Source of the DNA: Flavobacteriales bacterium
GTDB lineage: Bacteria > Bacteroidota > Bacteroidia > Flavobacteriales_D > Sanyastnellaceae
Length of the DNA: 7,083 nt
Assembly: GCA_947457285.1 (NCBI GenBank)
Contig: CANGVZ010000109.1
Span: 1 to 7,083, forward strand
Direction of reading: 5' to 3'
The position numbers and the translations under genes were made by a program. The notes beneath the pieces were generated by a model that saw only the letters and a list, made by a program, of their open reading frames with translations, was not told where the DNA came from and did not search any database. This document shows, in pieces, positions 4,781 to 7,083 of the stretch (within the stretch, counting starts at the first letter, position 1; every line of letters begins with the position of its first letter).

Positions 4781-5860
4781 ATGGATCACCTTCGAATCAT
4801 TAGAGACATTGAAACTAAGAATATCAAGCCCATTTATTTTTTGATGGGTGAAGAGCCTTATTTCATTGATCTCATCACTGATAAAATGGAATCGTCAATC
4901 CTCGACGAAGCCTCAAAAGCATTTTGCCAAACAGTAGTGTACGGCCGCGACGTGACGCTCGATCAAGTGATTGGCCTGGCAAAAGGTTTTCCGATGATGG
5001 GCGATATGCAGGTGGTGATCGTAAAGGAAGCGCAAGATTTAAAAGAATTCAAGCGAGCTCGTTCGAAAGACGACGACGATGATGATGATAAATCGGAGTC
5101 TGGTGCAGAAGACAAAAAAGATGACAAATCATCTATGAGTGCTCTGGAAGCCTACGTGAGCAACCCAAGCAAAACGACAGTGCTCGTTTTTGCTATGAAA
5201 AATAAGAAGCTCGATAAGCGTCTGAAATTTTATAAATCACTCGAAAAAGTTGGTGTCATCTTCGAAAGTGAGAAGGTAAAAGACTACAAAATGCCCGAGT
5301 GGATTAAAGGGTACGCTCAACAACTGGGTTATGGCATGAGTCCAAAAGTGGCTGAGATATTAGCAGAGTATTTGGGCACGGATCTGAGCAAAGTCGTAAA
5401 CGAACTCAGCAAGTTGGCTATCATTCTTCCGCAAGGAACGCAGATCAGCGAGCAACATGTTGAAGACAATATTGGAATCTCAAAAGACTTCAATGTATGG
5501 GAGCTTCAAAAGGCGCTAGGCGTCAAAGACGTGCTAAAAGCAAATCGCATTATTCATTATTTTGAAAATAATCCCAAGGCCAATCCCATTCAAATGGTGT
5601 TGCCGAGTTTATATAGTTATTTCACCAAACTAGCGGTATATATTGCTATTCCAGACAAATCGAAGGCAGCGAGCATCATGGGCATCAACCCTTACGCTGT
5701 CAATGATTACAAGGCCGCGTCTACCAAGTATGATGCACGCAAAGTCGAGCGCATCATTGGCTATTTGCGCACCGCAGATCGCCAAGTGAAAGGTTTGGAG
5801 GGGAATCGTATAGAACAAGGAGACATTTACCGAGAATTGATTTATAAGACACTTCATTGA
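4781..5860 (+). CDS. holA: DNA polymerase III delta subunit with acidic insert
   Basis: HolA is the clamp-loader subunit that opens the beta sliding clamp during replication. The 359 residues show the expected order. Domain I begins with IKPIYFLMGEEPYFID (15-30) and reaches the clamp-contact region GFPMMGDMQVVIVKEAQ (69-85). Domain II has LEAYVSNPSKTTVLVF (122-137) and KMPEWIKGYAQQLG (170-183), with the helical LAEYLGTDLSKVVNELSKLA (194-213) and FNVWELQKAL (237-246). The C-terminal collar domain covers about 250-359. Residues 88-119 form a low-complexity insert with seven consecutive Asp (97-103) and many Lys, Glu and Ser, between a domain I strand and the LEAYV helix that usually follows closely. 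Delta lacks an active Walker site in this family, and none is seen. The gene starts 15 bases after amn, with no promoter seen in the gap, so it should be co-transcribed. Confidence 0.93.
   Translation: MDHLRIIRDIETKNIKPIYFLMGEEPYFIDLITDKMESSILDEASKAFCQTVVYGRDVTLDQVIGLAKGFPMMGDMQVVIVKEAQDLKEFKRARSKDDDDDDDKSESGAEDKKDDKSSMSALEAYVSNPSKTTVLVFAMKNKKLDKRLKFYKSLEKVGVIFESEKVKDYKMPEWIKGYAQQLGYGMSPKVAEILAEYLGTDLSKVVNELSKLAIILPQGTQISEQHVEDNIGISKDFNVWELQKALGVKDVLKANRIIHYFENNPKANPIQMVLPSLYSYFTKLAVYIAIPDKSKAASIMGINPYAVNDYKAASTKYDARKVERIIGYLRTADRQVKGLEGNRIEQGDIYRELIYKTLH
5069..5089 (+). repeat. Trinucleotide tract (GAC)3(GAT)4 encoding seven Asp in holA
   Basis: Seven GAY codons in a row, arranged as two pure blocks (three GAC, then four GAT), look like a microsatellite that could gain or lose codons without shifting the frame. 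It lies in the acidic insert of the delta subunit, where length change should be tolerated. Confidence 0.8.
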
Positions 5861-5880
5861 CGAAGGAATGAATCAATTCA

Positions 5881-5905
5881 GTAAATTCGCGCTCCATGAA
5901 TTTAC
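5881..5905 (+). repeat. Inverted repeat spanning the hemE start codon
   Basis: GTAAATTC (5881-5888) and GAATTTAC (5898-5905) pair perfectly over 8 bp with a 9-base loop. The start codon of hemE (5896-5898) sits at the loop-stem junction, with its G in the 3' arm. In RNA the hairpin could limit ribosome access; in DNA it could be a protein site. The stem has only two G-C pairs and would be weak. Confidence 0.5.
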
Positions 5906-6930
5906 AGAACGACCTCATATTAAGAGCGGCGAGAGGCGAGCGAACAGAGCGAACCCCCGTGTGGGTGATGCGACAAGCAGGTCGTGTTCTCAAAGAATAC
6001 CGCGACGTACGTGCAAAAGCTGGTAGCTTCAAAAATCTTCTTTTCAATCCAGAATTATCATGTGAAGTTACCATTCAGCCCGTGGACATATACGGAGTTG
6101 ATGCAGCCATTCTCTTCTCAGACATCCTTGTAATTCCTGAGGCAATGGGCCTCGAATACAAAATGGATGAAGGCAAAGGCCCTTCCTTCGAACAAACGAT
6201 TCGTTCAAAAGCGGATTTAGCCAAAATCACCACTGAAGCGGTGGAAGAAAAATTAGAATACGTTTTTCAAACCATTCGACTCATCAAAAAAGACCTCAAT
6301 GGTCGTGTGCCCTTGATTGGTTTTGCAGGAGCTCCCTGGACGATCTTCTGCTATATGACCGAAGGAAAAGGATCAAAGACTTTTTCGGTCCCCAGGGCAA
6401 TGATCATGCGGGATCCAGAATTGGCACATGCCTTGCTTAGCGCCATCACAGATGCGACCATCGTTTATTTGAAAAAACAAATAGAAGAAGGTTGCGATAT
6501 GATTCAGCTCTTCGACAGTTGGGCTGGAGTGCTCAATAAAGAAAGTTATAATACGTTCGCATTGCCATACATGAAAAGAATCTGTGATGAAATACAAAGT
6601 GTGCCCAAAACAGTTTTTGCTTTGGGAGCATATTATTCACTTGCAGATTTAGCTCAGCTCAGTTGCAACACCGTAGGCCTCGACTGGCACATGGATCCCA
6701 TTTGGGCAAGATCAGTGGTAGGTAACTCAAAAACGCTTCAAGGAAACTTGGATCCTGCTGTGCTCTATGGTGATTTCGAGACGATTCGCACCAAAACTAA
6801 AGAAATGCTTAGTAAATTTGGCGCCACTAAACACATTGCCAACCTCGGTCATGGAGTGTATCCCGATATTGCTCCTGACAAACTCAAATGTTTTATAGAT
6901 ACCATTAAAGAATACCAACACGCTCAATAA
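5896..6930 (+). CDS. hemE: Uroporphyrinogen decarboxylase
   Basis: HemE removes the four acetate carboxyls of uroporphyrinogen III to give coproporphyrinogen III, a step of haem synthesis in the cytoplasm; it works without a cofactor as a TIM-barrel dimer. The 344 residues are full length. Family motifs are in place: PVWVMRQAGR (21-30, with R26 and R30), LFSDILVIPEAMG (73-85, with the substrate-binding Asp76), GFAGAPWT (142-149), YMTEG (153-157, with the active-site Tyr153), LFDSWAG (205-211), VGLDWHMDP (260-268), LQGNLDPAVL (281-290) and NLGHGVYPD (316-324, with His319). All four residues matching those important in human UROD (Arg37, Asp86, Tyr164, His339) are present, so it should be active. 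The gene lies 35 bases after holA, and an inverted repeat covers its start codon. No other haem gene is in the window. Confidence 0.97.
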   Translation: MNLQNDLILRAARGERTERTPVWVMRQAGRVLKEYRDVRAKAGSFKNLLFNPELSCEVTIQPVDIYGVDAAILFSDILVIPEAMGLEYKMDEGKGPSFEQTIRSKADLAKITTEAVEEKLEYVFQTIRLIKKDLNGRVPLIGFAGAPWTIFCYMTEGKGSKTFSVPRAMIMRDPELAHALLSAITDATIVYLKKQIEEGCDMIQLFDSWAGVLNKESYNTFALPYMKRICDEIQSVPKTVFALGAYYSLADLAQLSCNTVGLDWHMDPIWARSVVGNSKTLQGNLDPAVLYGDFETIRTKTKEMLSKFGATKHIANLGHGVYPDIAPDKLKCFIDTIKEYQHAQ

Positions 6931-6932
6931 TC

Positions 6933-7083
6933 ATGAACATTCGTCTATTTGCTTTTGCTGCCGCATTGCTCATCACTGCTCCAGCATTTTCACAAGTAAC
7001 TAAAAAACCTGCAACCAAAAGCACGGACAAGAAAGAAGAGGCTGCGCCAGCAACATCTTCAGATAATCTTGTTGTAAATGGCA
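6933..7083 (+). CDS. Start of a secreted or envelope protein, cut by the window edge
   Basis: Fifty codons are visible. MNIRLFAFAAALLITAPAFS followed by Gln is a clear Sec signal peptide (positive charge at 4, hydrophobic core 5-16, small residues before the likely cut after APAFS). There is no Cys at +1, so it is not a lipoprotein. A Lys-, Ala- and Thr-rich linker (TKKPATKSTDKKEEAAPATS, 23-42) follows, then DNLVVNG, which begins a folded part. NLVVNG is reminiscent of the first strand of some OmpA-family envelope proteins of Cytophagales, but too little is visible to assign it. The ATG lies two bases after the hemE stop, so translation is probably coupled to hemE. Confidence 0.8.
   Translation, partial: MNIRLFAFAAALLITAPAFSQVTKKPATKSTDKKEEAAPATSSDNLVVNG

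Noticed and set aside
5630..6074. Minus-strand frames opposite the end of holA and the start of hemE.
   Set aside because: They are antisense to two well-recognised genes and show no protein-like features.

Overview
The window looks like a chromosomal segment from a member of the Bacteroidota, probably the Cytophagales. The inference rests on four things: a DUF5606-type gene, the short AMN-like AMP nucleosidase, TAnnTTTG-type -7 promoter boxes in front of several genes, and start codons without clear Shine-Dalgarno sequences. No species can be named from the sequence alone.

Layout. (a) 1-80: a degenerate tRNA-like sequence, cut by the window edge, in which the anticodon arm and 3' end are replaced by iterated TCCCGA/TCGGGA hairpins. 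(b) 86-1871: an AT-rich accessory stretch with an unrecognised two-helix membrane protein (+) and a GNAT-type acetyltransferase (-) whose last ~35 codons are detached by a one-base frameshift. (c) 1902-2951 (-): a Fic-domain protein with an intact active-site loop, an N-terminal inhibitory helix and a C-terminal winged helix; it lies 30 bases upstream of the acetyltransferase and is probably co-transcribed with it. Its promoter is overlaid by three GGGTGT direct repeats. (d) 3089-3951: a DUF5606-type gene (+) and an HsdR-N-type PD-(D/E)xK protein (-) that converge so tightly that their stop codons overlap; a strong intrinsic terminator for the first is encoded inside the 3' end of the second. 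(e) 3995-7083 (+): a run of core genes, AMP nucleosidase (amn), DNA polymerase III delta subunit (holA), uroporphyrinogen decarboxylase (hemE) and the start of a secreted protein, with gaps of 15, 35 and 2 bases, consistent with one operon.

The right half is housekeeping: purine nucleotide turnover, clamp loading and haem synthesis. The left half is accessory and lower in G+C. I find no CRISPR array, transposase, phage gene or convincing new multi-gene system. The points most worth checking are the tRNA-derived hairpin repeat, the acetyltransferase frameshift, the terminator inside the HsdR-N gene, the back-to-back promoters with a possibly leaderless amn mRNA, the repeats over the Fic promoter, and the acidic insert in HolA. 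Apart from the gaps described, no stretch longer than 300 bases lacks a gene.
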